Shown: positions 1 to 8,183 of the stretch, piece by piece
How positions within the stretch are numbered: the stretch's first letter is position 1
How the letters are laid out: each line of letters opens with the position of its first letter
NCBI GenBank assembly: GCA_024867545.1
Contig: JANFNE010000048.1
Span: forward strand, 56,709-120,708
DNA: 64,000 nucleotides
Origin: Phytopythium helicoides
Taxonomy: Eukaryota; Oomycota; Peronosporomycetes; Pythiales; Pythiaceae
Reading direction: 5' to 3'
Program-made: the position numbers and the translations under genes
Notes under the pieces: model-generated
The model's input: only the letters and a program-made list of their open reading frames with translations
The model's database searches: none
What the model was told of the DNA's origin: nothing

Positions 1-2148
1 CAACTTCAGTTTGGCCTTGGAAGAGGTCTCAATGGAGATCCCCCACTGCTTTACCATGTAAACTTCATACTCTTGTAGCATAGCCATAACATTTGTGTAC
101 ATTTTCATGGCCTCCTTTGAGTCCTCACGCTCCAGTACTACACGTGGCGACATCTGGGAGAGCTTCTCCATCGGAAAGCGGATTCTCTCTGCCAATCCTC
201 GACACCACGTCACTGCTCCTGCAAATGGAGGTAGGTTGTGTGGAATTGGTGGCTCTTCGCGATTCTCGACGAAGATTTGTTGCACTACGTGCAAATCGCT
301 TGCGTAGGCGGCAATAAGCGCGGTGTGCTTGCGTTCGAGCTCGTTCTTAATGATCGGTCGATCAAGCAACTCTTCAAAGCAGTCGAGGCATTTAAAGCGA
401 CCCATAACTGTTTTCGCGTCATCAAATGCTTGATTGATAACAGAGGCTAGACGACGCTCAAGCTCCTTGTTGCGAGTGCGAAATGTGTAAAAATCGTCGT
501 CGAAGTGCTTCGAATCGAGGTCCATCAAGTCGTAATTAACACCCTTCATTTGACCAAGCGTTTCCTGAAAATCATCGTGGATTTGGCGCACGCTTGTTGT
601 GAGCGTCTTTCCCTTCGTGCCTCCAATCTCCATCTGGCCGAGTTTCTGAAACTGAAAAATGGTTTGCGTAAGCTCGAGAACGTCGTGGCAGCGCTCCAAG
701 AACGCGTCAAGGCGGATGAACAAAGCGTTGTTTTGGATTCGCCAAGGGTTGCTCGGAACTTCCACTACTGATTTTGCTTTGTAGTCAAAGTAGACACTCT
801 TGAAATGTGCGCACACCTGCAATGAAACTTGAAGCATGTTGTTTGCTTGCTCGAGGTCGTCTTGCTCAATGAGCTCAAACAGTTTTCTGCCATTCAGATG
901 CTTCATCGCTTTGCGGATGATTTCATTGCAGATTTGCCGGATCAAGACTACGAGACGGGCAGGTGTGTTGTAAAACCGACTGCATTTCCACACGAGCAAA
1001 ATGGAATGCATAATGGGACGGAACAAGTCACGTGTTTCGGGAAAGCTCTCAGAGTTAATCAGTTTTTCGAACCATTTTGCCAATGGTTGCAAGTAGTGGC
1101 GGTTGTCGTTAGCCTCAGCACGAGCAAGAAAGACTTCCTTGCACAGTTTGGCAAACGGCACATTGTACGTACTTTTGGATGCATCGAGGTACTGCAATAC
1201 TTTGCGAATACTGTCAGATTGGAGCTGAGCGAAGATCGAGTTCAGATTTTTTGCCTTGGCTCGCCAAAAGTACAATTCTTCCATTGGCCCTGCGTGGTTG
1301 TCATGGTTATCTTGGCTCTGTCGTTGCTTTTTTGTTAACACTGTTTCGGGGTCAAGTTTGAGAATGTTTTTGATCTGCTTGGTCCAAGTGATGAGACACC
1401 CTTCAAGGCCGTGGACTTGCTCTTTGCCTAGTATTGTCGATCCAGAATGATGCAGACTCCCATGTGAATTACTGGTACCATGTCCTTCAGTACCCGCTTT
1501 CACGGTCTTTAGCGCCGTGGATTTGGCAACGCTCTCCATGACGATCTGGTCCCAAGGAAGCGGAAGGTAAGTTGCTCCTTTTGTTTGACCCAGAGTGATC
1601 TGCAGACTCGAGTAGAACCCATGAACGTTGCTGACAATCGACGCAGCTACCATCTCTGGCCACATGCGCTGGTTGCGGGGGTTTCCGATCAGCGGAACGT
1701 ATACGTTGTGCAGCAGCTGAGCCAAAGACTCAAGTGCTTTTTGTTCCATCGTACCAAACATCATTTCCTCATGAAATTTGGTCTGGCTGACTGGAGCCTT
1801 GATCGTCTTGATCATGTACAAGACACACACCGGCTGTCGTGGACGCCCATCCAGTGTGGTTCCGCCGTCGGATCGGAAGAGCCCAGGTGGAGGTACGGCA
1901 TACACCTCCACATTTCCACTCGTTTCTTTTCCGTGATCCGTGATCAACAGTAGGCGAGCGTCTGGTAGATGCAAAAACTCGAACAGAATGTTCGCGACCG
2001 TCTCGGATGCGAACTTGCGGTTGAGTTTCTCGCTTTTAACTGCTGGAAACGTACGTAGCACTAGTCGGCGGATGAAATCCACGCGAGCGTCATCCTTCGG
2101 TGCGGGTGGCGGTGGCCCAGGTTCTGGAGCTGCCCGCTCCGTCTCCAT
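1..2148 (-). CDS. Axonemal dynein heavy chain, N-terminal part (runs off the left edge)
   Basis: Reading the minus strand from the ATG at 2148 gives an open frame of 716 codons to the window edge with no stop or obvious intron. The product starts METERAAPEPGPPPPAPKDD and continues into a dynein heavy chain tail (DHC_N1 type). Its best match to my memory of the family is the stretch with LFIRLDAFLERCHDVLELTQ, then KLGQMEIGGTKGKTL, LERRLASVINQAFDDAK and LLDRPIIKNEL. That pattern fits outer-arm beta-type chains (DNAH9/11/17-like). This tail binds intermediate chains and neighbouring heavy chains. The AAA+ motor and microtubule-binding stalk would lie left of base 1. Full-length chains are about 4,500 residues, so roughly 15% is present. 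It would act in the flagellar axoneme of zoospores. The exact paralogue is inferred; membership of the dynein heavy chain family is fairly secure. Confidence 0.85.
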   Translation of the reverse strand, partial: METERAAPEPGPPPPAPKDDARVDFIRRLVLRTFPAVKSEKLNRKFASETVANILFEFLHLPDARLLLITDHGKETSGNVEVYAVPPPGLFRSDGGTTLDGRPRQPVCVLYMIKTIKAPVSQTKFHEEMMFGTMEQKALESLAQLLHNVYVPLIGNPRNQRMWPEMVAASIVSNVHGFYSSLQITLGQTKGATYLPLPWDQIVMESVAKSTALKTVKAGTEGHGTSNSHGSLHHSGSTILGKEQVHGLEGCLITWTKQIKNILKLDPETVLTKKQRQSQDNHDNHAGPMEELYFWRAKAKNLNSIFAQLQSDSIRKVLQYLDASKSTYNVPFAKLCKEVFLARAEANDNRHYLQPLAKWFEKLINSESFPETRDLFRPIMHSILLVWKCSRFYNTPARLVVLIRQICNEIIRKAMKHLNGRKLFELIEQDDLEQANNMLQVSLQVCAHFKSVYFDYKAKSVVEVPSNPWRIQNNALFIRLDAFLERCHDVLELTQTIFQFQKLGQMEIGGTKGKTLTTSVRQIHDDFQETLGQMKGVNYDLMDLDSKHFDDDFYTFRTRNKELERRLASVINQAFDDAKTVMGRFKCLDCFEELLDRPIIKNELERKHTALIAAYASDLHVVQQIFVENREEPPIPHNLPPFAGAVTWCRGLAERIRFPMEKLSQMSPRVVLEREDSKEAMKMYTNVMAMLQEYEVYMVKQWGISIETSSKAKLKL

Positions 2149-2481
2149 GAAGGCTTAGCCTGCAAGTGGCTCCGTCCGAACAAACCTACTCTTCTACTTC
2201 ACCAGGCTCTTTTAGGACTGGGCAAGGCAGGAAGCGGAGAAATGGTGAAGCGTCGCTCAGGATCGTATCCGTCGCTTCACTAGGATCTTGTTGAAGTGCT
2301 TGCTCACAAACTAAATAGTAGAGTCGCGCGTGACAACAAGCAATGGGTCAGAAAGCAATATATTCATACAATCATGCAGTGAGGTCACTCGAAGACATGA
2401 TCCGGAAATCTACTCTGCTATCAAGAAGACGGGAAGGGAATGCCGTCACACCGGCTCGCTATCGTCGATCTGGTCCGTCAA
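2149..2481. other. Intergenic region upstream of the dynein gene
   Basis: This 333-bp gap lies between the dynein start codon and the stop of the mucin-like gene, both on the minus strand. It should hold the dynein promoter and the mucin-like 3' UTR. I see no further gene and no clear TATA or initiator motif. Confidence 0.5.
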
Positions 2482-5400
2482 CTAGCTCGAGTAAGGTCGG
2501 CAGCCGAACACGCCCGTGTCGATCATGGTGCAGTACGACCCGAACTCAAGCCCGTCGGTTTTTGTCGGACAAGACCCACTGTCAGACTCCGTTCCCATGC
2601 AGATCGGCTCGAGAGCACAGAAGATCTGGGGAATTCCCTCGACGCTGATAGGGCTGTAACCAGGCTGGCATGTGGTAGCTGTTGTCGTGGAGTTGGTTGA
2701 AGCAGGTGTGGGAGCCGGAGTTGGGGTCGGTGTCGCCGTTGAGGCAGGCGTTGAGGCTGGCGTCGGAGCAGGCGTCGCTGCAGGAGTCGGGGCCGTAGTG
2801 GTGGAAGCAGGAAGGACCGCTGGCGAACCAGTGCCGATCATGCAACCGTAAACGCCCGAAGGAACGATGGTGCAGTACGACCCAGACGGCAGATCCTCGA
2901 ATCCTGGGCAATTACCCGTGTTGTCCGTTGTACCAGAGCAGGCTGGCTCAAGGACGCAAAACACTCCTGGAGCTCCCACCACACTGATAGGGCTTCTCCC
3001 ATTCGTGCAACCGTTGCCAGTTGTGGTCGAGTATGAATTAGAAGTGCTCGTTGAGGTGGTCGAGGTTGTCGAGTTCGTCGAAGCAGAGGTCGATGAGCTA
3101 CCGGTAGTGGTTGGCGCAGGAGTAGGGGTGGTCGTCGTGCCTGCCGTGGTCGCTGAAGTAGTGTTCGAGGTACTCGAGTTAGTGGCAGTCGACGAGGTTG
3201 TAGTAGTAGTGGGTCCACTGGAAGTCGTTGTCGATGTCGTCGTCGTCGTGGATGTAGAAGTCGTTGTGCTCAGAACCTTGCAGCCAAATACTCCCGACGA
3301 CACACGCGTGCAGTACGATCCGGAGGCAAGTCCCTCGAGGGTTCCGGGGCACGCACCCGTGTCCGTTGTATTGCCTGAGCACACGGGTTCCTGCACACAG
3401 TAGACACCGGGGGCACCCTCAACGCTGATGGGGCTGCTTCCAGCACTGCACGTGCCACTGATAGAAGTAGCTGTTGTCGAGCTACCGCCTGATGTGGTCG
3501 TGCTGTTGCTAGCGGTAGTTGAACTGCCTCCAGTGGTGGTTGAGCTGCCTCCGGTGGTGGTTGAGCTGCCTCCACTAGTGGTTGAGCTACCTCCGGTGGT
3601 GGTTGAGTTGCCTCCAGTGGTGGTCGTGGTGTTGCCAGTGGTGGTTGAGCTACCTCCAGTGGTGGTTGAGCTACCTCCGGTGGTGGTTGAGCTGCCTCCA
3701 GTGGTGGTTGAGCTACCTCCGGTGGTGGTTGAGTTGCCTCCAGTGGTGGTCGTGGTGTTGCCAGTGGTGGTTGAGCTACCTCCAGTGGTGGTTGAGCTAC
3801 CTCCGGTGGTGGTTGAGCTGCCTCCAGTGGTGGTCGTGGTGTTGCCAGTGGTGGTTGAGCTGCCACCACTAGTGGTTGAGCTACCTCCGGTGGTGGTTGA
3901 GCTACCTCCGGTGGTGGTTGAGCTGCCTCCAGTGGTGGTCGAGTTGCCTCCAGTGGTGGTCGTGGTGTTGCCAGTGGTGGTTGAGCTGCCTCCTGTGGTG
4001 TTTGAGTTCCCACCAGTGGTTGTCGTGGTACTGCTTGTCGTCGAGCTACCTCCAGTGGTAGTGCTGCCGCCTGAAGTTGGGGTCGAGCCTGTTGCAGTCG
4101 AGGAATCATTGCGAACCTTGCAGCCGTAGACACCAGAAGACACAATAGTGCAGTACGATCCTGTGGGGAGTCCGTTCTGCTGGGCCGGGCAAGATCCTGA
4201 GTCGGTCAGCCTCCCTGAACAAACAGGCTCCTGGACGCAGAATACTCCAAGAGCTCCCTCAACACTCACAGGGCTAAAACCAGATGCGCACTGGTTGGGG
4301 AGAACTGGTGTTGCGGTGGCAGTTGAGTCAGCAGCATTTGCAGGCCCGACCATACAGCCATAGACCCCCGATGCGACAACTCCACAGTGGGATCCAGTCG
4401 GTAGTGCTTCGCTAACACCTGGGCAAGTACCGTTGTTGGCAGTGGTGCCTGCGCACACGGGCTCGGCGACACAGAAGATTCCAAGAGCCCCTTGAACCGA
4501 GACAGGACTGTTGCCAGCAGGGCACTGACTGGCTGGCACCGGAAGAGGAGCCTTCGTCGTATCTGTAGACGATCCGCTTGGAGCGCTTCCAGGTTTGCAG
4601 CCGAAAACACCAGAAGCCACCTTGCCGCAATAGGATCCCGAAGGGAGACCAGCCTGAGCAGCTGGGCAAGAACCATTGTTGCTGCTGGTGCCCATGCAAA
4701 TGGGGTCTGCAGCGCAAAAGTAACCTCTCACCCCTTCCACGCTGATCGGGCTGCTTCCAGACGGACACTTGCCGTTGGACGTCGAGGTCGTGATGACCGT
4801 CGAACCCGAGGTCGTTGTGGTCGATCCCGTCGTGGTAGATCCCGTCGTGGTAGATCCCGACGTTGTCGTTCCAGTGGTTGTAGATCCAGTCGTGTTCGTT
4901 CCAGTGGTTGTAGATCCCGTCGTAGTCGAGCCACCCGTGGCTGTCGAGCCAGTGGTAGTCGTCGAGCTGGAGGTTGTCGAGCCACCCGTGGTCGTGTTCG
5001 TAGTTGTGTTCGTCGTGCTAGCTGTTGTAGTCGTGTTCGTCGAGGACGAAGCAGGTCCGGGCTTGCATCCAAAGACTCCAGAGGCGACCGTGCCGCAGTA
5101 TGAGCCGTTCGGGAGTCCAGCCTGTGCCACCGGGCAGTATCCCTTGTCGCTAGTAGTGCCCATGCAGACTGGGTCCTGAGCGCAAAAGATACCTGGAACT
5201 CCCTCAACACTGACCGGAGTGCTTCCTGTTGGGCAGCTTCCGACGGACGTAGTGGTGGAAGAGTTACTCGTCGTGGTTGAGGTCGTGGAAGAACCACCCG
5301 TCGTCGTCCCAGAGGTGGAGTTCGTCCCAGATGTTCCAGTTGAACTGGAAGTTCCTGATGGTCCAGTCGTTGTAGTCGAGGTGGAACTCGTACTAGAAGT

Positions 5401-6552
5401 GGTACCCGTGGTGGTCGTGGGAGAATTCGTAGTTGTGGTTCCTGTTGTTGTGGTCGTGCTCGTATTTGTACTAGAAGTTCCTGACGAGGAAGTTGTTGTT
5501 GAAGTACTTGTGGTAGTCGACGATGGTGCGGGACCGACTTTGCATCCGAATACACCAGATGCAACAGTTCCGCAGTACGAGCCGTTCGGGAGACCATCTT
5601 GAGCCACAGGGCAATTGCCTGAGTTGTCTTTGGTTCCCTGGCATACGGTCTCGATGGCACAAAAGATCCCTTCAACTCCTTCAACGCTGACGGGGCTACT
5701 GCCAGTCGGGCACTTATTACCAGACCCCGCGCTTGGCGTTGGTGTCGGGCCGGTAGATGTAGAGGCAGGGATTGCCGTTGTAGAAGCAGGAGTCGATGTA
5801 GTAGCAACAGGAGTCGATGTTGTAGAAGCAGGGGTCAAAGTCGTAGCAGCAGGGGTCACTGTTGTCGAGGTCGGATTCACTGTTGTTGAAGCTGGAGTCG
5901 AAGTCGCTGATGCTGGTGCGGGGCCGACCTTGCATCCGAACACACCAGATGCAACAGTTCCGCAGTACGAGCCGTTCGGGAGACCATCTTGAGCCACAGG
6001 GCAATTGCCTGAGTTGTCTTTGGTTCCCTGGCATACGGTCTCGATGGCACAAAAGATCCCTTCAACTCCTTCAACGCTGACGGGGCTACTGCCAGTCGGG
6101 CACTTGTTACCGGACGTAGCACTCGGGGTCTGTGATGGTGTCGGCGTTGGAGTCGAAGTGGTTGCAGCTGGGGTAGTAGTTGCAGGAACCGGGGACGCCG
6201 TAGTCGGAGCCGGAGTAGCTGTAGTGGGCTCTGGAGTGACCGTAGTCGGGGCAAGAGTAGTTGTAGCCGTCGGGGCATTCGTCGCCATCATGTCGGCAGT
6301 AATGACCTTGCAGCCGTAGACGCCTGTGCGGACCAGCCCGCAGTACGATCCGTACGGCAGTCCGGTTTGGACACCAGGGCACAAACCATTACTGGTTTGG
6401 TCGATGCAAATCGGACCAGTAACACAAAAGATTCCCTCGATACCCTCGACGCTCATCTCATCTTCGCCCGAGGCACACGGAGCGTACGCGTTGACAAACG
6501 GCTTGGAGGAGAGAATCGCGAAGGCTGTAGCGAGCAGGAATGGCTTCAACAT
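2482..6552 (-). CDS. Secreted mucin-like protein with ten six-cysteine modules
   Basis: The ORF is open further upstream to 6696, but the ATG at 6552 is preferred because it begins a signal peptide (MLKPFLLATAFAILSS, cleavage near residue 22). The mature protein of about 1,330 residues has ten copies of a roughly 55-residue module with cysteines spaced C-x16-C-x5-C-x9-C-x12-C-x9-C in the copies I counted. The shared core is SPxSVEGxxGxFC followed by GLPxGSYCxxVxSGVxGC. Linkers rich in Thr, Ser, Gly and Pro join the modules and look heavily O-glycosylatable. The longest linker is an SSTTTGG repeat. Modules 2 and 3 are almost identical in DNA. There is no GPI signal or membrane anchor at the C-terminus (FGCRPYSS). 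The architecture suggests a cell-wall, cyst-coat or adhesive extracellular protein. I do not recognise the module as a named family, and the function is inferred only from design. It is transcribed away from the gene starting at 7106. Confidence 0.85.
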   Translation of the reverse strand: MLKPFLLATAFAILSSKPFVNAYAPCASGEDEMSVEGIEGIFCVTGPICIDQTSNGLCPGVQTGLPYGSYCGLVRTGVYGCKVITADMMATNAPTATTTLAPTTVTPEPTTATPAPTTASPVPATTTPAATTSTPTPTPSQTPSATSGNKCPTGSSPVSVEGVEGIFCAIETVCQGTKDNSGNCPVAQDGLPNGSYCGTVASGVFGCKVGPAPASATSTPASTTVNPTSTTVTPAATTLTPASTTSTPVATTSTPASTTAIPASTSTGPTPTPSAGSGNKCPTGSSPVSVEGVEGIFCAIETVCQGTKDNSGNCPVAQDGLPNGSYCGTVASGVFGCKVGPAPSSTTTSTSTTTSSSGTSSTNTSTTTTTGTTTTNSPTTTTGTTSSTSSTSTTTTGPSGTSSSTGTSGTNSTSGTTTGGSSTTSTTTSNSSTTTSVGSCPTGSTPVSVEGVPGIFCAQDPVCMGTTSDKGYCPVAQAGLPNGSYCGTVASGVFGCKPGPASSSTNTTTTASTTNTTTNTTTGGSTTSSSTTTTGSTATGGSTTTGSTTTGTNTTGSTTTGTTTSGSTTTGSTTTGSTTTTSGSTVITTSTSNGKCPSGSSPISVEGVRGYFCAADPICMGTSSNNGSCPAAQAGLPSGSYCGKVASGVFGCKPGSAPSGSSTDTTKAPLPVPASQCPAGNSPVSVQGALGIFCVAEPVCAGTTANNGTCPGVSEALPTGSHCGVVASGVYGCMVGPANAADSTATATPVLPNQCASGFSPVSVEGALGVFCVQEPVCSGRLTDSGSCPAQQNGLPTGSYCTIVSSGVYGCKVRNDSSTATGSTPTSGGSTTTGGSSTTSSTTTTTGGNSNTTGGSSTTTGNTTTTTGGNSTTTGGSSTTTGGSSTTTGGSSTTSGGSSTTTGNTTTTTGGSSTTTGGSSTTTGGSSTTTGNTTTTTGGNSTTTGGSSTTTGGSSTTTGGSSTTTGGSSTTTGNTTTTTGGNSTTTGGSSTTSGGSSTTTGGSSTTTGGSSTTASNSTTTSGGSSTTATSISGTCSAGSSPISVEGAPGVYCVQEPVCSGNTTDTGACPGTLEGLASGSYCTRVSSGVFGCKVLSTTTSTSTTTTTSTTTSSGPTTTTTSSTATNSSTSNTTSATTAGTTTTPTPAPTTTGSSSTSASTNSTTSTTSTSTSNSYSTTTGNGCTNGRSPISVVGAPGVFCVLEPACSGTTDNTGNCPGFEDLPSGSYCTIVPSGVYGCMIGTGSPAVLPASTTTAPTPAATPAPTPASTPASTATPTPTPAPTPASTNSTTTATTCQPGYSPISVEGIPQIFCALEPICMGTESDSGSCPTKTDGLEFGSYCTMIDTGVFGCRPYSS
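3520..4035 (-). repeat. Coding minisatellite, 21-bp unit (SSTTTGG)
   Basis: About 500 bp inside the mucin-like gene is built from a 21-bp unit (plus-strand core ggttgagctgcctccagtgg) encoding SSTTTGG, with variants NTTTTTGG and NSTTTGG. Units come in higher-order blocks, so the tract is likely to change length by slippage or unequal exchange. All units are multiples of three and keep the frame. Confidence 0.85.
5541..5722 (-). repeat. Duplicated cysteine module, copy A
   Basis: This segment matches 5931-6112 at a constant offset of 390 bp with only a few base differences visible, and it encodes an identical cysteine module. The flanking Thr/Ser linkers differ, so the duplication covers the module rather than the linker. 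Confidence 0.85.
5931..6112 (-). repeat. Duplicated cysteine module, copy B
   Basis: Partner of the segment at 5541-5722. It encodes module 2 of the mucin-like protein. Confidence 0.85.
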
Positions 6553-7105
6553 AGTGTCGGAGGGGGAGGAGGAAAGGTGGAGAGGTCGGGGAGCGAGGTT
6601 GAGTCGCTGGATGGAAGCTGAGCTGGATTTGACTGGAGATGTCAAATTCAGAAGTGAGCCGCAGAAGAGCTGGCGCTCCCTCTGCTGGATGAGCATGAGC
6701 TCACAACCCTGTGTTGAGGCCGATGCTGGGTCTCATGCCCACATGAGATCGTGTCCTCGGTTGTTGCGAAGGCGCGTCTGTGCGAGTGTTATGACCCCCC
6801 TGCACCATCGCATCAAAAGTGATCTGCCGCTTCACAGCAGCAAGAGCTCAAGACCTGCTTCGCTATCAATAGCTCCGCGAACGCTCGCCGAACGCCCTGC
6901 CAGAGCGCGATTAACCAGCCGAATGGATATAAATTCCCCCACAAACACAACTCCTGCGCTTGTGAGCCAGCGACATGCTGTGCGATTGAGCTCTTCCAGC
7001 ACAACGTGAAGGAGCATCATTCCGGCACCCCACAGTTGCCTTTTTACCGTATGGCACCGCAATAGCGGCCCCTGAGAGTGAGCTCGCCACCAGAAGTTCG
7101 TCGTC
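6553..7105. other. Divergent intergenic region
   Basis: A 553-bp region between the mucin-like gene (-) and the protease-like gene (+) must hold both promoters. Apart from the TATA-like element at 6928 I see no other gene or repeat. Confidence 0.5.
6928..6934 (+). promoter_or_regulatory. TATA-like element (TATAAAT)
   Basis: TATAAAT stands about 170 nt upstream of the proposed start of the protease-like gene at 7106. Position and sequence are compatible with a core promoter, but oomycete promoters often lack TATA boxes, so this is tentative. Confidence 0.3.
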
Positions 7106-8084
7106 ATGACCAGCATGGCGAGTCCAGCGCGACGCGCTGTGCTGTCGCTCACGACGCGTTTCCGGCTGCCGCATGAGGGCATGGCGGAGCTCGAGTACCT
7201 CAGTCGGTGAGTTAGCCGACTGTCTCCTCCATGTGGACGCTGGAGGACGAGTTCTTACTCCGGTCTGTAGCGGCTCGGCGGTGCTTGTCAAGCCTCCGAG
7301 GCGCGGAGACGCCAAATCCCCCGCGGTGCTCACGTGCCAGCACGTGGCGTGTCCGTGGCTCTTCCCAAACTACTTCGCGGACAAGTGGGACTGGCTGCAG
7401 CACGTGAGCGAGGAGTTTGTGCGCCACTCACTACAGCTGCTCGAGGTTCCAGGCGATCGCGAGGAGCCCCGCGTGCTGCTTGACCTGCCGCTCGCCCGCC
7501 GCGTGTGGATTCACAACACTCGAGACGTCGCGATGCTCGCGCTTGGCGATGACCTCGTCATGCACTCGACCGAGGCGGAGGAGATGCTGCACGTGCTTGA
7601 GGTGTTGAGCTCCGACTGCTCGCAGGGTGACGAGCTGCTCTTCTCTGGTCACCAGCAGTACCCAGATGAGCTCTCGGGTGAGAAGGACGCAGAGATTCTG
7701 CGCGCTATTCAAGAGATTGGGCAGTTCCCAAAGCAGGTTGCAGGTCACTTCGTTGGCAAGAGTTCTCGCGGACAAGCGTTCGCACGGAGTGACGAGGTGC
7801 TCGAGGAGGGAATGTGCGGCGGCGCAGTCCTGGATGCGCAGGGCAAATGCGTTGGCCTCATCGAAGGTGTCGTGCCCCCCGTTTCGCCAGCGCCAATAAT
7901 TCCCTCGAGCGCTAGTGCCAGTGAGGCAGAAGCCATTAGAGCGACGTGGAAGATGCAGAAGGCGCTAGAGAACCACGTTGCGTTCATCCCCGGGGCAGAG
8001 CTTGTTGAATTTGTAAATGACGAGGGCGAGATGCTGCTCACTGGGACTGCGCTCGGAGACGACGACGACGACGAGCTGTGGTGA
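7106..8084 (+). CDS. Chymotrypsin-fold protease-like protein with Cys nucleophile position
   Basis: Proposed model: exon 1 at 7106-7206 and exon 2 at 7271-8084, joined over a 64-nt intron (GTGAGT...CTGTAG), 304 aa. The intron joins LEYLSR to GSAVLVK in frame and gives an Arg/Ser-rich N-terminus that could be a mitochondrial presequence. Without splicing, an ATG at 7173 gives 303 aa with an unconvincing N-terminus. The trypsin-like landmarks are all in exon 2: TCQHVA for the catalytic His, RDVAMLAL for the Asp, and EGMCGGAVLD where GxSGG is expected. The third position is therefore Cys, not Ser, leaving a His-Asp-Cys set. Chymotrypsin-fold cysteine proteases exist (for example the viral 3C type), so this could be active, or it could be a pseudoenzyme. 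The tail ends in an acidic Asp run. It converges with the PDZ-Tubby gene 99 bp downstream. The substrate is unknown. Confidence 0.7.
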
Positions 8085-8183
8085 ATCAACGAAAATGAGT
8101 TTTACGATTTAGCTTTGACTTCCATGAACTCTCGAACCTAAAGGATACGAACTCTCTCTATCAAGTCTCAAGGCCGCCATGCA

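Noticed and set aside
3428..4129. Plus-strand frame with ELPPVVV repeats antisense to the mucin-like gene
   Set aside because: It is the mirror of the SSTTTGG minisatellite, which has no stop in several frames. The minus-strand frame has a signal peptide and conserved cysteine modules.
6553..6696. N-terminal extension of the mucin-like protein
   Set aside because: The upstream part would place the signal peptide internally. The ATG at 6552 gives a normal secretory start.
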